From the NCBI GenBank assembly GCA_903854655.1, contig CAINXC010000364.1:1-39845 (forward strand): 39,845 nt of DNA, in the 5' to 3' direction. The DNA comes from an uncultured Verrucomicrobiota bacterium (GTDB lineage Bacteria > Verrucomicrobiota > Verrucomicrobiia > Verrucomicrobiales > Verrucomicrobiaceae). How positions within the stretch are numbered: position 1 is the stretch's first letter; every line of letters starts with the position of its first letter. Below are positions 15,777 through 24,600 of the stretch, piece after piece. The translations under genes and the position numbers were made by a program. Under the pieces are notes generated by a model. That model was not told the origin of the DNA. It saw only the letters and a list, made by a program, of their open reading frames with translations, and did no database searches.

Positions 15777-17006
15777 ATGAAAACGCTTCCGCTTCGCCCA
15801 GTTGCGGCCCGCTTGATGCCCCTGTTGGTGATCGTTCTGGCTCTGACCGGAATCTCCCATGCCCGGGCGCAGTCCGGTGCGTCGACGGATGCTTCCAACT
15901 TTTATGAACAAGGCGACGAAATGAGCCGGCGCGTGGGCGGCTTCCTGCGCCACATGTTCTATGGGGAGGACCGCACCTCCATGTACCCGCCGCCAAGCAC
16001 CCCTCCGCCCTCAACCCGGGCAGCGCCCCCTCCTGGCGTGAATTACCAGTATGCCCCCCCTCCCGTGCCCACTGGTCGCCCAGTGCCACGCCCCTCGTCC
16101 CCCGCCCCGGTGAATGAGCAGGAGCGCCCGCTGCCGGTGCACCGGAAGCCCGCCCACGTCAACGAACCTGAACAGATTCCTCACCGCGAAACCACAGCGG
16201 TGCCGGACCGCCCGAAAAAGCACGCCGTCACGCAGGACACACCGCCCAAGCATGTGGAAGAGTCCCCGCCAAAGGTCGCAATCAAACCGAAGAACTACCT
16301 GCCACCCACCCTCAGTCACGAAGAAGTGGTCGCAGTGAAGGCCAAGCAGAAAAACAGAACGGCGACCTCTACCAGCCACGACACCGAAGCATCGGCCAAA
16401 CCGAAACAGAAGAGCAGCTCTTCGCCCTCCGGTCATGCCGATCTGGCGGCAAACAAGCCAAAACAGAAGAGCAGTTCCTCGCCAACTCCTCGCCATGATG
16501 ATGTGGCTGAAGCCCGGCCCAAGCACACCAGCAGCCCGCCCATTTCAACATCAGGCAATGACACCCTCGATCCAGTGCCGAGCGAGCCTTCCCAAAAGGA
16601 AACGGTGGTCATCGCTCCCGGCCCGGAGGAGCAGTCCAAACTGCTGTCCACAAAGAAAGTGGAACCCACCCGGTCCGCCTCCGCAAAGAATGACACGGAA
16701 AAGCTTTCCCCTTACACGGAGAGCTTTGGCCACAATTCCTTCGCTTCCTCACTGAACCAACCGCCTTCTGGTGGCACCAAAGTGGACGAACCCAGGACGA
16801 AGGAGAAGGACAAGGAAACGGACAGCGCCGTCTCGTCGCCCGCCGGCAGCCCTGGCGAGCCCAAGTTCCCGGCCGGCACGCGCGGCAGTCATGCAGGGCG
16901 TGTCATCAGCCCGTACCCGCCCCACAACGAGCTCGATGTCAGCGGTCTGCCCAGCGGATCGCTGGCGGTGGATCCCACGACCAGCAAAGTCTTCCGCGTG
17001 CCGTAA
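15777..17006 (+). CDS. Exported low-complexity Pro/Ser/Lys-rich protein with internal repeats
   Basis: The predicted protein has 409 residues. ATG 15777 opens a signal peptide (cleavage near SHARA-QS, residue 31). The mature protein is disordered in character: a Pro-rich stretch at about 63-120, then about four imperfect 19-21-residue units at about 185-265 built on KPKQKSSSSP, with the nearly identical DNA units at about 16398 and 16455 showing a 57-base period. The C-terminal about 45 residues are different and look folded or conserved (GRVISPYPPHNELDVSGLPS, then DPTTSKVFRVP). The gene is alone, after a terminator, with an AT-rich stretch (about 15740-15775) just upstream as a likely promoter. 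A cell-envelope or matrix role is plausible, but I recognise no family. Confidence 0.75.
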   Translation: MKTLPLRPVAARLMPLLVIVLALTGISHARAQSGASTDASNFYEQGDEMSRRVGGFLRHMFYGEDRTSMYPPPSTPPPSTRAAPPPGVNYQYAPPPVPTGRPVPRPSSPAPVNEQERPLPVHRKPAHVNEPEQIPHRETTAVPDRPKKHAVTQDTPPKHVEESPPKVAIKPKNYLPPTLSHEEVVAVKAKQKNRTATSTSHDTEASAKPKQKSSSSPSGHADLAANKPKQKSSSSPTPRHDDVAEARPKHTSSPPISTSGNDTLDPVPSEPSQKETVVIAPGPEEQSKLLSTKKVEPTRSASAKNDTEKLSPYTESFGHNSFASSLNQPPSGGTKVDEPRTKEKDKETDSAVSSPAGSPGEPKFPAGTRGSHAGRVISPYPPHNELDVSGLPSGSLAVDPTTSKVFRVP

Positions 17007-17187
17007 AATCTCCCACGCGCGGGCTTTGAAAGCGCCGTTGGCGGCATTTTTGTGCATTCCTTGCGAACTTGTGCGCAGTTCTTGCAAGACAACGGTAGCC
17101 TGGCACGGTTAAACAGGCGTATCATTCCATCGACGGACCGGGTTGCCAGATCGCGATTCACCGCCGACGCTCCATCCCTCTCCACGC

Positions 17188-18921
17188 ATGTCCACCGTAG
17201 CCATTCGCGCCGCCCAGCTTCCACCTCTCGTGCCTATCACGGTGCGCCGCACCCGCACGCCGAAGAAGACGTTGCCACAGACCAAGCTGGAGCGCGATCA
17301 CGTGCTGGCCCGCATCCGCGCCTACACCGAGGAGCACAAGCTTGTGCCGCCCATGCCGCTGGCGGAGCTGCGCGAGCATGCCGAGACCATCATTGCTGAA
17401 AACCAGTTCAATCCCATCTGGATCGACTATGTGGGCGTGCTGCTGAGCAACGAAACCTGGCGCGAAACGCTGGCCACCATTCCGTATGAAAAGCGCCTGC
17501 TGCTCATGCCCAAGTGCCTGCGCGTGGAAAGCAAGTGCCCCGCCCCGTTCGATGAGTTCGGCCTGCTCTGCAAGCAGTGCGGCCTCTGCACCATCCAGGA
17601 CTTCCAAAACGAGGCCGAGAAGCTGGGCTACGCCGTGCTCGTTGCGGAAGGCTCCGCCATCGTCATGAGCCTCATCCAGACCGGCAAGATCGAGGCCATC
17701 GTCGGCATCTCCTGCCTGCCCGTGCTTGAGCGCACCCACCCCTACGTCGAGGCCGCCGCCATCCCCGCCGTGGCCGTGCCCCTGCTTCAGGACGACTGCA
17801 TCGACACCACCGTGGACATCGACTGGGTATGGGACTACATCCACCTCACCAGCGACGACAAGACCCGCCGCCTGAACCTCAACGCCCTGCATGAAGAAGT
17901 GCGCGGCTGGTTCACCCGCGAATCCATCGACGAATTGATGGGCCCCGCCAAGGGCGAGACCGAAGTCATTGCCCGCGACTGGCTCGCCCGCGCCGGCAAC
18001 CGCTGGCGCCCCTTCCTTACCGTCGCCGCCCATCAGGCGCTGCGCGATGACGCCGAAGGCCCGCTCAGCGATGCCCTGAAGAAGGCCGCCCTCGCCGTCG
18101 AATGCTTCCACAAGGCCTCCCTCGTGCACGACGACATCGAGGACAACGATGCCAAGCGCTACGGCGAAAGCACCCTGCACACCGAGCACGGCATCCCTGT
18201 CGCCCTCAACGTGGGCGACCTGCTCATCGGCGAAGGCTACCGCCTGCTGGCCGATTCCAACATTTACCCCCAGCGCAAAGCCGAGATGTTCATGGTCGCT
18301 GCCGAGGGCCAGCGCGAGCTCTGCCGAGGCCAGGGCGCCGAACTCGTCTGGAACAACAACCCCACCGCCCTCAGCAGCGCCCAGGTGCTGGAGATTTTCC
18401 GCAGCAAGACCGCCCCTGCCTTCGAGGTCGCCCTCAAGGTCGGCGCCGCCCTCACCGGCAAGCTCGAAGACACCGCCGATGCCCTGAAGGAGTACAGCGA
18501 AGCGCTTGGCATCGCCTACCAGATCCGCGACGACCTCGACGATCTGGGCGACGACAGCGCCGCCGAAAACAACGTCAGCATCCGCCCCAGCATCATCCTG
18601 GCGCTCCTGCGCGAGCGCGGCACCGGCGAGGCCAAGGAAGTCATGGAGGCCCTCTGGACCGGCAAGTGCGAAACCTTGCCCGAGAAGGCCACCATCCGCG
18701 CCTGGGCCGAGCAAAGCGGCGCCCACGAGAAGGCCCTGCTCCAGCTCGAAAGCTACAAGGAAGCCGCCATCCGCAGCCTGCAGGCCGTGGACAACGCCAA
18801 CCTCAAGGGCCTGCTCCGCCGCGTCATCGGCAAGATCTTCAACGACCTCGAAATCAAAGGCTGGTGCCGCGAGTTTGAAGTGAAGAACGGGGTGCCGGAA
18901 GAAGTGAAGCTGGCAGCGTGA
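17188..18921 (+). CDS. DUF116 - polyprenyl synthase fusion protein
   Basis: The predicted protein has 577 residues from ATG 17188; a TTG at 17143 is possible but weak. Residues about 60-215 match DUF116: MPKCLRVESKCPAP and LLCKQCGLC, then VLVAEGSAIV, ISCLPVLE and VPLLQDDCIDT. Seven Cys (110, 117, 128, 131, 134, 176, 204) could hold a metal or iron-sulfur centre. Residues about 250-560 form an all-helical trans-isoprenyl diphosphate synthase with both Asp-rich motifs, VHDDIED (Asp315-Asp319) and YQIRDDLDD (Asp448-Asp452). GRGGKxR-type residues appear modified, but NRWRPFL is present. An Ala at the fifth position before the first motif fits a longer product, perhaps C20 or more. Both parts look intact, so this is a bifunctional or redox-regulated enzyme of isoprenoid synthesis. 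The link is inference. Confidence 0.88.
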   Translation: MSTVAIRAAQLPPLVPITVRRTRTPKKTLPQTKLERDHVLARIRAYTEEHKLVPPMPLAELREHAETIIAENQFNPIWIDYVGVLLSNETWRETLATIPYEKRLLLMPKCLRVESKCPAPFDEFGLLCKQCGLCTIQDFQNEAEKLGYAVLVAEGSAIVMSLIQTGKIEAIVGISCLPVLERTHPYVEAAAIPAVAVPLLQDDCIDTTVDIDWVWDYIHLTSDDKTRRLNLNALHEEVRGWFTRESIDELMGPAKGETEVIARDWLARAGNRWRPFLTVAAHQALRDDAEGPLSDALKKAALAVECFHKASLVHDDIEDNDAKRYGESTLHTEHGIPVALNVGDLLIGEGYRLLADSNIYPQRKAEMFMVAAEGQRELCRGQGAELVWNNNPTALSSAQVLEIFRSKTAPAFEVALKVGAALTGKLEDTADALKEYSEALGIAYQIRDDLDDLGDDSAAENNVSIRPSIILALLRERGTGEAKEVMEALWTGKCETLPEKATIRAWAEQSGAHEKALLQLESYKEAAIRSLQAVDNANLKGLLRRVIGKIFNDLEIKGWCREFEVKNGVPEEVKLAA

Positions 18922-19325
18922 GAATTGGTCAGGCGACTTCGTAGTCAGCCTCAGCTCAAGTAAAGCCCCGTGCACTTGCGCGCGCCTTCGAGAAGGCGCT
19001 TGCAACGGCGGCTGGCCGGTTTGTCACGCCCCGATTGCATGAGCAAGGTTTGATTGATGCATGGGTGAATTCCAGAACCATTAGTAAAGCTGTTATTTTC
19101 AATAACACCAAATTTCGATCTAGGTAATTGACATGGCTTTTGGCTAACCCAGAATTGCATCATGCACCCCTCCCTGCATGGCAAGCCGCTAAATGTTTAT
19201 GCCTTTGCAGTTCACGGTTTAATCCCATTGCTTTTCTCATGTGGATTCGTCGGCCCTAAAGTCGAGGCCCGCGCGGCGGCGTATCAACTAGACTCTTCTT
19301 CCTACAACCATGTACTTACAGTGCG
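18922..19325. other. AT-richer gap before the membrane/SIR2 pair
   Basis: This 404-base gap has no convincing coding frame. It contains a seven-pair hairpin GCGCCTT-CGAG-AAGGCGC (18982-18999) that may end the fusion-gene transcript, although no T-run follows. A second hairpin TGTTATT-TTC-AATAACA lies at 19091-19107. ACTAGACTC at 19287-19295 includes a candidate -10 (TAGACT, 19289-19294) 31 bases before the next ATG. Composition from about 19040 is markedly richer in A and T than the flanks, consistent with an acquired downstream unit. Confidence 0.5.
19289..19294 (+). promoter_or_regulatory. Candidate -10 element (TAGACT)
   Basis: This is the third copy of the ACTAGACTC motif, 31 bases before the ATG at 19326 and in the expected place for the promoter of the membrane-TIG/SIR2 unit. 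No canonical -35 lies at 16-18 bases. Confidence 0.4.
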
Positions 19326-20486
19326 ATGAATTTGCTTCAAAAACTCAGAGCCGCCCTTCTCTCTTATTATCAGCAGTTATCTCCCGAAACCCGCGATCGT
19401 CTGTCAAACATCCAACTCACACTCTCCCAAACCATGTCTGCATTCAATGATTGGCTGCAATACCACTGCGACCTGCCGCCCGATGCGGCCAACCCACACG
19501 GTCGCAAAACCGGTCCCCGCTGGCTCCAACTCTTGCTGGCAGCCTGGCTGATGGCCCTTACCGTCTGCCTCGTCAAAAATATGATACACCGGTGGCCCTC
19601 CGATGCCGACATGGCCATCATCAGCATCCATCCCAGCACCGAAGTGCAAACTGCGATAGCCGACAGGGATAGGGCGAATGCGGCACGTCATGACTATGAG
19701 GTCTCCAAAGCCAAGGCCGATGCAAAGCCGGAGGCCAAATCCGATGCAAAGCCAACAGCCTCTGAAATCGCCAAAAAGAAAACTGCGGCAGACGAGGCCG
19801 AAGCAACGGCGGTCGCATCTGAAGCCAAAGCCCTTAACACCAAAACCAGCAACAGACACACAAAGAAAATCTTGATGCTGATCATGCTTCTGGGTGCCAT
19901 TGGCGGCCAGCTTCACGCCCTTACTTCGTTTGGTGCCTACTGCGGCAACGGCACCTTTGTTGGATCATGGATTTTTTATTACATGATGAGGCCGGTCGTG
20001 GGTGCCATGGTGGCGCTGCTGGCCTATCTGGGATTGTTGAGCGGCCTGTTTGCAAGCAGCACGGCGTCCGCCAGCACCAGCAACATCGGCCTGGCCGCCG
20101 CCTGCATGCTTGTGGGGTTATGTTCTGAGATGGCCATGGCCAAGTTCATTGAGATTTTCAGCCTGGTGTTCCAGACGGAAGCGTCAAAGCAGCGCGCCAA
20201 TCCGCTCGCTCCTCCAGGACCGCCTACCAAGCCGGTGCTCCTTTCCCTCTCACGTCAGACCATGGTTGCAGCAAACCATGAGAATGTAACGTTGACGGGC
20301 AAGAACTTCCCAAATCCCAGCCAGGCCCATGTCGAAGGGAGGGTGCAACCTGTTACCTGGGTGTCGGCCACGGAGTTAACCTTGCTAGCCGATGCGGTGC
20401 CCGCCAACCCCGGCACGTATCATATTGCCGTAGTCAATCCCGAGACTCAACAAATATCCAGCGCTCTTCCCCTCACCCTCACCTAA
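19326..20486 (+). CDS. Four-helix membrane protein with C-terminal IPT/TIG domain
   Basis: The predicted protein has 386 residues. The first about 60 residues are helical and soluble. Hydrophobic helices are predicted at about 66-83, 181-200, 223-242 and 252-272. A charged Ala/Lys/Glu coil (about 115-175, with KAKADAKPEAKSDAKPT) lies between the first and second. The second to fourth helices carry a distinctive pattern (GGQLHALTSF, then GSW...YYMMRPVVGAM and YLGLLSGLF), which I associate with a recurring but uncharacterised membrane module. Residues about 303-386 are an IPT/TIG immunoglobulin-like domain (NVTLTGKNF, then VTWVSATELTLLAD and GTYHIAVVNPE). The SIR2-like gene starts 11 bases later. 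A sensor or membrane-acting partner role is inferred from that pairing. Confidence 0.7.
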   Translation: MNLLQKLRAALLSYYQQLSPETRDRLSNIQLTLSQTMSAFNDWLQYHCDLPPDAANPHGRKTGPRWLQLLLAAWLMALTVCLVKNMIHRWPSDADMAIISIHPSTEVQTAIADRDRANAARHDYEVSKAKADAKPEAKSDAKPTASEIAKKKTAADEAEATAVASEAKALNTKTSNRHTKKILMLIMLLGAIGGQLHALTSFGAYCGNGTFVGSWIFYYMMRPVVGAMVALLAYLGLLSGLFASSTASASTSNIGLAAACMLVGLCSEMAMAKFIEIFSLVFQTEASKQRANPLAPPGPPTKPVLLSLSRQTMVAANHENVTLTGKNFPNPSQAHVEGRVQPVTWVSATELTLLADAVPANPGTYHIAVVNPETQQISSALPLTLT

Positions 20487-20497
20487 CCTCCTGAACC

Positions 20498-21586
20498 GTG
20501 GCCACCAAATCAACGACCGGGCGAGCCCGTAAAAAGCCAGCCAAGGTTGCTGTTGGCACCAGCGAGGTGAACGCCAGCGACCTGCGCGGGCTGCAGCAGG
20601 CGTGGCAGCAGAAGCATCTCGTGCCCTTCATCGGTGCGGGTGTGTCCATCCCGCACGGCCTGCCGTCGTGGAGGAACTTGGTGCTGGAAATGCTGTTTGA
20701 ACAAGTGCCGCACACGCGACGCCTCGGCTCGCTGCCGCCCAACTATCAGCGCGCCCTTTCCGCGTGGATGACGGATTACTTTGACTACAACCCGCTTGTG
20801 CTCGCCCGCATGGTGGAGAAACAGTTCGCCAAATCCGCCCGCTCCGGGTCCTTCACCGAGTCCCTGAGAAACCGGTTGTACGTGCATGAGCGCTCTCTTC
20901 CGGCAGGCCCCAAGTCGGCTCTCCAGGCCCTGGCCGCCATGGCGGGCAAAGGCAATGACCAGCAAGGGCTGGCCGCTGCGGTGAGCTTTAATTTTGACGA
21001 CCTGCTGGAACGTGAACTGGCGAGCCTGAACGTGCCGTGCACCCCTGTGTTTGACGGGTCGCGCAACCACAGCAAGGGCCTGCGCGTGGTGCATCCCCAT
21101 GGCTACGTGCCCAAAACGGGGCCGGTGGGCCGCGGTTCTCTCGTTTTCACCGAAACCGACTACCACCACCTCACCGAATCCGTGTTTCACTGGGGTCTGG
21201 CGGAGATCGTCGGTCATCTTCGCAACAACACCGCCCTCTTCGTCGGGCTGTCCATGTCTGATCCCAGCCTGCGCCGCCTCATGGACGCCAGTCGCAACAG
21301 TGACATCCCGCCTCACTGGCAGATTCAGAAACGCCATCAGGTGCAGAACAAGGACATGCTGGCCGTCATGAGCGACGTTGAGCGCCGCGCCTCGGAATGG
21401 ACGGCCAGCGTGGGAGGGCCGCCAGCCGGCAAACAGCCGGCGGAACTCGCAGACGCCATCAATGCCGCACTCGGGCAGGCCGACAGCTACGACCAGGAAG
21501 TCTATGAAACCATGGGCGTAAAGACCATATGGCTAAATGATTGGGACGACATCCCCTTGCTGCTGGAGGCGATTGCCTCTCCATAG
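20498..21586 (+). CDS. SIR2-like domain protein (SIR2_2 type), candidate NADase effector
   Basis: The predicted protein has 362 residues from GTG 20498; no ATG gives an intact SIR2 start. A basic, flexible N-terminus leads into a SIR2-like Rossmann domain: VPFIGAGVS with G46-A-G-V-S50, GLPSWRNLV, SFNFDDLLE with catalytic-type Asn165, VVHPHGYV with catalytic-type His201, FTETDYHHLTESVFHW, and FVGLSMSDPSLRRLMD. The Asn and His used for NAD cleavage in this superfamily are retained. It lacks the four-Cys zinc ribbon of sirtuin deacetylases and matches the SIR2-like class found in anti-phage systems such as Thoeris, DSR and SIR2-HerA. Together with the TIG membrane protein it forms a tight two-gene unit. 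Defence is inferred, not shown. Confidence 0.82.
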   Translation: MATKSTTGRARKKPAKVAVGTSEVNASDLRGLQQAWQQKHLVPFIGAGVSIPHGLPSWRNLVLEMLFEQVPHTRRLGSLPPNYQRALSAWMTDYFDYNPLVLARMVEKQFAKSARSGSFTESLRNRLYVHERSLPAGPKSALQALAAMAGKGNDQQGLAAAVSFNFDDLLERELASLNVPCTPVFDGSRNHSKGLRVVHPHGYVPKTGPVGRGSLVFTETDYHHLTESVFHWGLAEIVGHLRNNTALFVGLSMSDPSLRRLMDASRNSDIPPHWQIQKRHQVQNKDMLAVMSDVERRASEWTASVGGPPAGKQPAELADAINAALGQADSYDQEVYETMGVKTIWLNDWDDIPLLLEAIASP

Positions 21587-21601
21587 TTTTCCGCAGCCGC
21601 T

Positions 21602-21639
21602 CCGCAGGCAGGCACGCCTGTGCGAGGCACTGTCTGCGG
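21602..21639. terminator. Hairpin between convergent SIR2-like and kinase genes
   Basis: An outer stem CCGCAG (21602-21607) / CTGCGG (21634-21639) encloses CAGGC-AC-GCCTG (21609-21620). It lies in the 78 bases between two convergent stop codons and could serve both strands. There is no T-run on either side. Confidence 0.35.
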
Positions 21640-21664
21640 CCCGTTCCCAGAGAGGGGCTGGCCG

Positions 21665-24600
21665 CTACTTGTCGGGCTCCACCACGCAGCGGAAGCCCCT
21701 CTCCGCAGTGCGGAGCCCCTGGGGCTGCGAATTGCGGCTGGAAGAAAGCAGATTCACCGTGGACCAGCTCCCGCCCCGCGACACGCGACCCTTGTGTGTC
21801 TCATCGCCCCAGTCCTCGCACCACTCCGCCACATTGCCGGCCAGGTCATAAAGGCCCAGGTTGTCAGGCTTGAAGCTCATCACCGGTGCGGTGGTGGCAA
21901 AGCCGTCGTTGTAGCCCACGCTGGATTTCGCCTCGGGGAACTTCTCCTTGTAGGCCTCGTCCTGGTAGTTGCCACTGTTTTTGGGCGGCGGCCATTTGTT
22001 CCCCCAGGTGTACTCTCCCTTGATTTTGCCGCTCAGGCTGTTGGGCGTGGCCGTGGGTGACTCCCTCGCGGCGATGCCTGCGGCAAAGCTCCACTCGCGG
22101 TCCGTGGGCAGGCGGTACTTGCGCCCCTCCTGCTTGCTCAGCCAGTCACAGAAGGCCTTGGAGTCGTCCCAGGTCACGAAGACCACGGGGTCATCCTCAC
22201 TCCCGCTGCCGATCGCCACCCCGTCCCGCTTCGGGTTTCTCCAGCCTTTGTCCACGCCAGGATTCGCCGCAGCATAAACGGCGTAATCTCTGCGGCGCGT
22301 TTCGTGGATGCAGAACAACACATTCGTTCCCGGCACCGGCACGAACTTCATGCCCAGGGTGTTGGTAAAACTCCGTGCCAGTCCGCTGAGCTTGGTCTTC
22401 GCGCCGCCGGTGGCGACGACTGCTGGCGCCGGAGCCGTTGCTGAGTTTGCGCTCACGGTCGGCACCGGCGCAGCGCCGGCTTCCGGCTCCACCACGCAGC
22501 GGAAGCCATAATCCCAGACACGGATACCGGGATTGACAATCAAGCGCCGCGAAGACAGCTCCTTGGCGGTCCACCAGCTTCCGCCGCGAACCACACGGTC
22601 CTTCCTCTTCTCATCACTCCAGTCGCTGCACCATTCCCAGACGTTGCCCGCGAGGTCGTAGATGCCCAGGTCGTTGGGCTTGAAGCTCATCACGGGCGCG
22701 AGAGTGGGGAATCCGTCGTTGTAGCCCTTGATGGGGCTGATGCCTGGCCCTTTTTCCGTGAACGACTCATCCAGCAGGTTCGCGCTGCCTTTCGGCGGCG
22801 GCCATGTTTTTCCCCAGGGATACCAGTCCTTGATTTTACTGTCCAGGCTGGCCGGAGTTGCGTCAGGTGCCTCCTGGTCACCGATGCCCACGGCAAAGCT
22901 CCACTCGCGATCCGTGGGCAGCCGGTAAGTGCGCCCTTCGCGCTTGCTCAGCCAGGCGCAAAAATCGACGGCTCGCTGCCAGTCCACCTCGACCACCGGC
23001 TCGTCATCACCGCCGGTGCCCACAAGCGCCCCGTTTCGCATCGGGCTCTTCCAGTCCGTCGGCACTCCACGCTCGGCGGCAGCATAAACGGCGTAATCTT
23101 TGCGGCGCGTTTCGTGGATGCAGAACAGGACGCTGGTTCCGGGCACCGGCACGAACTTCATGCCCAGGCTGTTGGTGAAGCCGCGTATCGGACCGCTGAG
23201 ACTGGTCTTAGCGCCGGCGCTGGCGATAACTGCGGTGCCTGTGGCGCCCGTGATCCTCGCTCTCGCGATGTCTTCGCGCACCACCTTCACGCGGACGGCA
23301 TCATCCAGTTTGCCGGCCTTGGTGAGTTCCAACGTCAGCGATGCCAGGGCCTGCTCGTACTTGTCGAACAGCGGCTGCAGGTTCTTGATGCGCTCCAGAT
23401 CCCGCTGGGCGCGTGCACTGCGGTAGGTCTTGCGCAGAGCCTTGAGCGTGTCGGGCGTTTTCTCATCATCCTCAGCGGGAACATCCGCACCTTTTTCAAG
23501 ATGTTGTTTCTCTTCGCGCAAGGCCAGCGCCACGTCGGTCTGCCCCGCCTGCGCGGCTGTCGTCAAAGCGCGTTCGAGCGCGCCCGAATAACCTTTGTCG
23601 AGCGCCGCCACGGCGTCCCGGTGGGCGGTCTGCACGTCGCGCTCGACAGCGGCCTGGAAACCTTGATCAAGAACCGCAAGGCGCTGATCCAGCTCTGAAG
23701 GCGGGGCGGGCGGCGCTTGCTCGACAACTGTTTTCGGCTTGTCGTCGGCCAAGGTTGCGGAGACGGCGGGCGGAGGCCTGTCCGAAGGCGGTGGTCTTGG
23801 AGGCGGATCGCCTCGTCGTGGTCCGTCTCCTGGCCCGGGTCTCTCGCCCGACGCCATGCGAGGAGGTCCTGGAGGGCGGGAATCTGGAGGCCCGTCCCTG
23901 GGGGGAGGATTGGGAGCCTTCCCAGGTGCCGGGGGCGGGGGGGCTTCCTCCGGCGCGGCCACTGCGGCGGCGGCCCGCTCGGCCACCACGTTTTCCTTGG
24001 CCGCCCAGGGTTTCCAGGCGAGCAGCACGACGGCAATCAGCGCCGCAGTGGCAATGCCTATGAGCGCGGGCACGGCTGCGGACTTCGGCGCTGCAGGCGG
24101 GGCAAATCGCGCCCCCGGCTGCGGGCGCTGCGGCTGGGCGCTGGCGGGCGTTTGCGTGGGTGCCGGCATCCTCTGCGGCAGCGGCGCGGTGAGAATCGCA
24201 GTAAGGTCGGCGCGCAAGGCCTCCGCGCTCGCGTAGCGCGACTCGCGCTCCTCCTGCATCGCCCGGTCCACCACCGCATCATAGCGCGGGTCCAGGCCCG
24301 GCACACGGGCGCTGGCGTTCTCGAAGCGGCCGCGCGGCACCTTGCCGGTGAGCATCTGGTAAAGCATCACGCCCATCGCATAGAGATCCGCGCGCTGATC
24401 AATGACCGTGCCGATGATGAGCGCCTCGGGCGCCACAAAGTCCGGCGTGCCCATGGCCTTGCCGGTTCCCGTCACCATCGAGCTGCCCGGCTGCACGCCC
24501 TTGGCCAGGCCGAAGTCCGCCACCTTCACCCGCCCCTCGCTGTCCACCATCACATTGGCGGGCTTGATGTCGCGATGCACGATGCCGTGGCGGTGGGCGT

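Noticed and set aside
17100-17118. TGGCACGGTTAAACA before the fusion gene as a sigma-54 promoter
   Set aside because: The -24 half fits, but the -12 half is AACAG rather than TTGCA.
17188-17850. NadA (quinolinate synthase) as the identity of the Cys-rich N-terminal part
   Set aside because: The Cys spacing and the CLRVE...CPAP and CKQCGLC patterns fit DUF116, and NadA's repeated substrate-binding segments are absent.
17158-19005. A 615-codon open frame antisense to the DUF116-polyprenyl synthase gene
   Set aside because: Its translation is His/Ala/Gly/Val-rich with no family resemblance, as expected from reading a high-GC gene on the opposite strand. The sense frame has complete motifs of two families.
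18951-19184. A 77-codon minus-strand frame in the AT-rich gap
   Set aside because: No family resemblance, no start context, and it spans two hairpins. It is probably chance.
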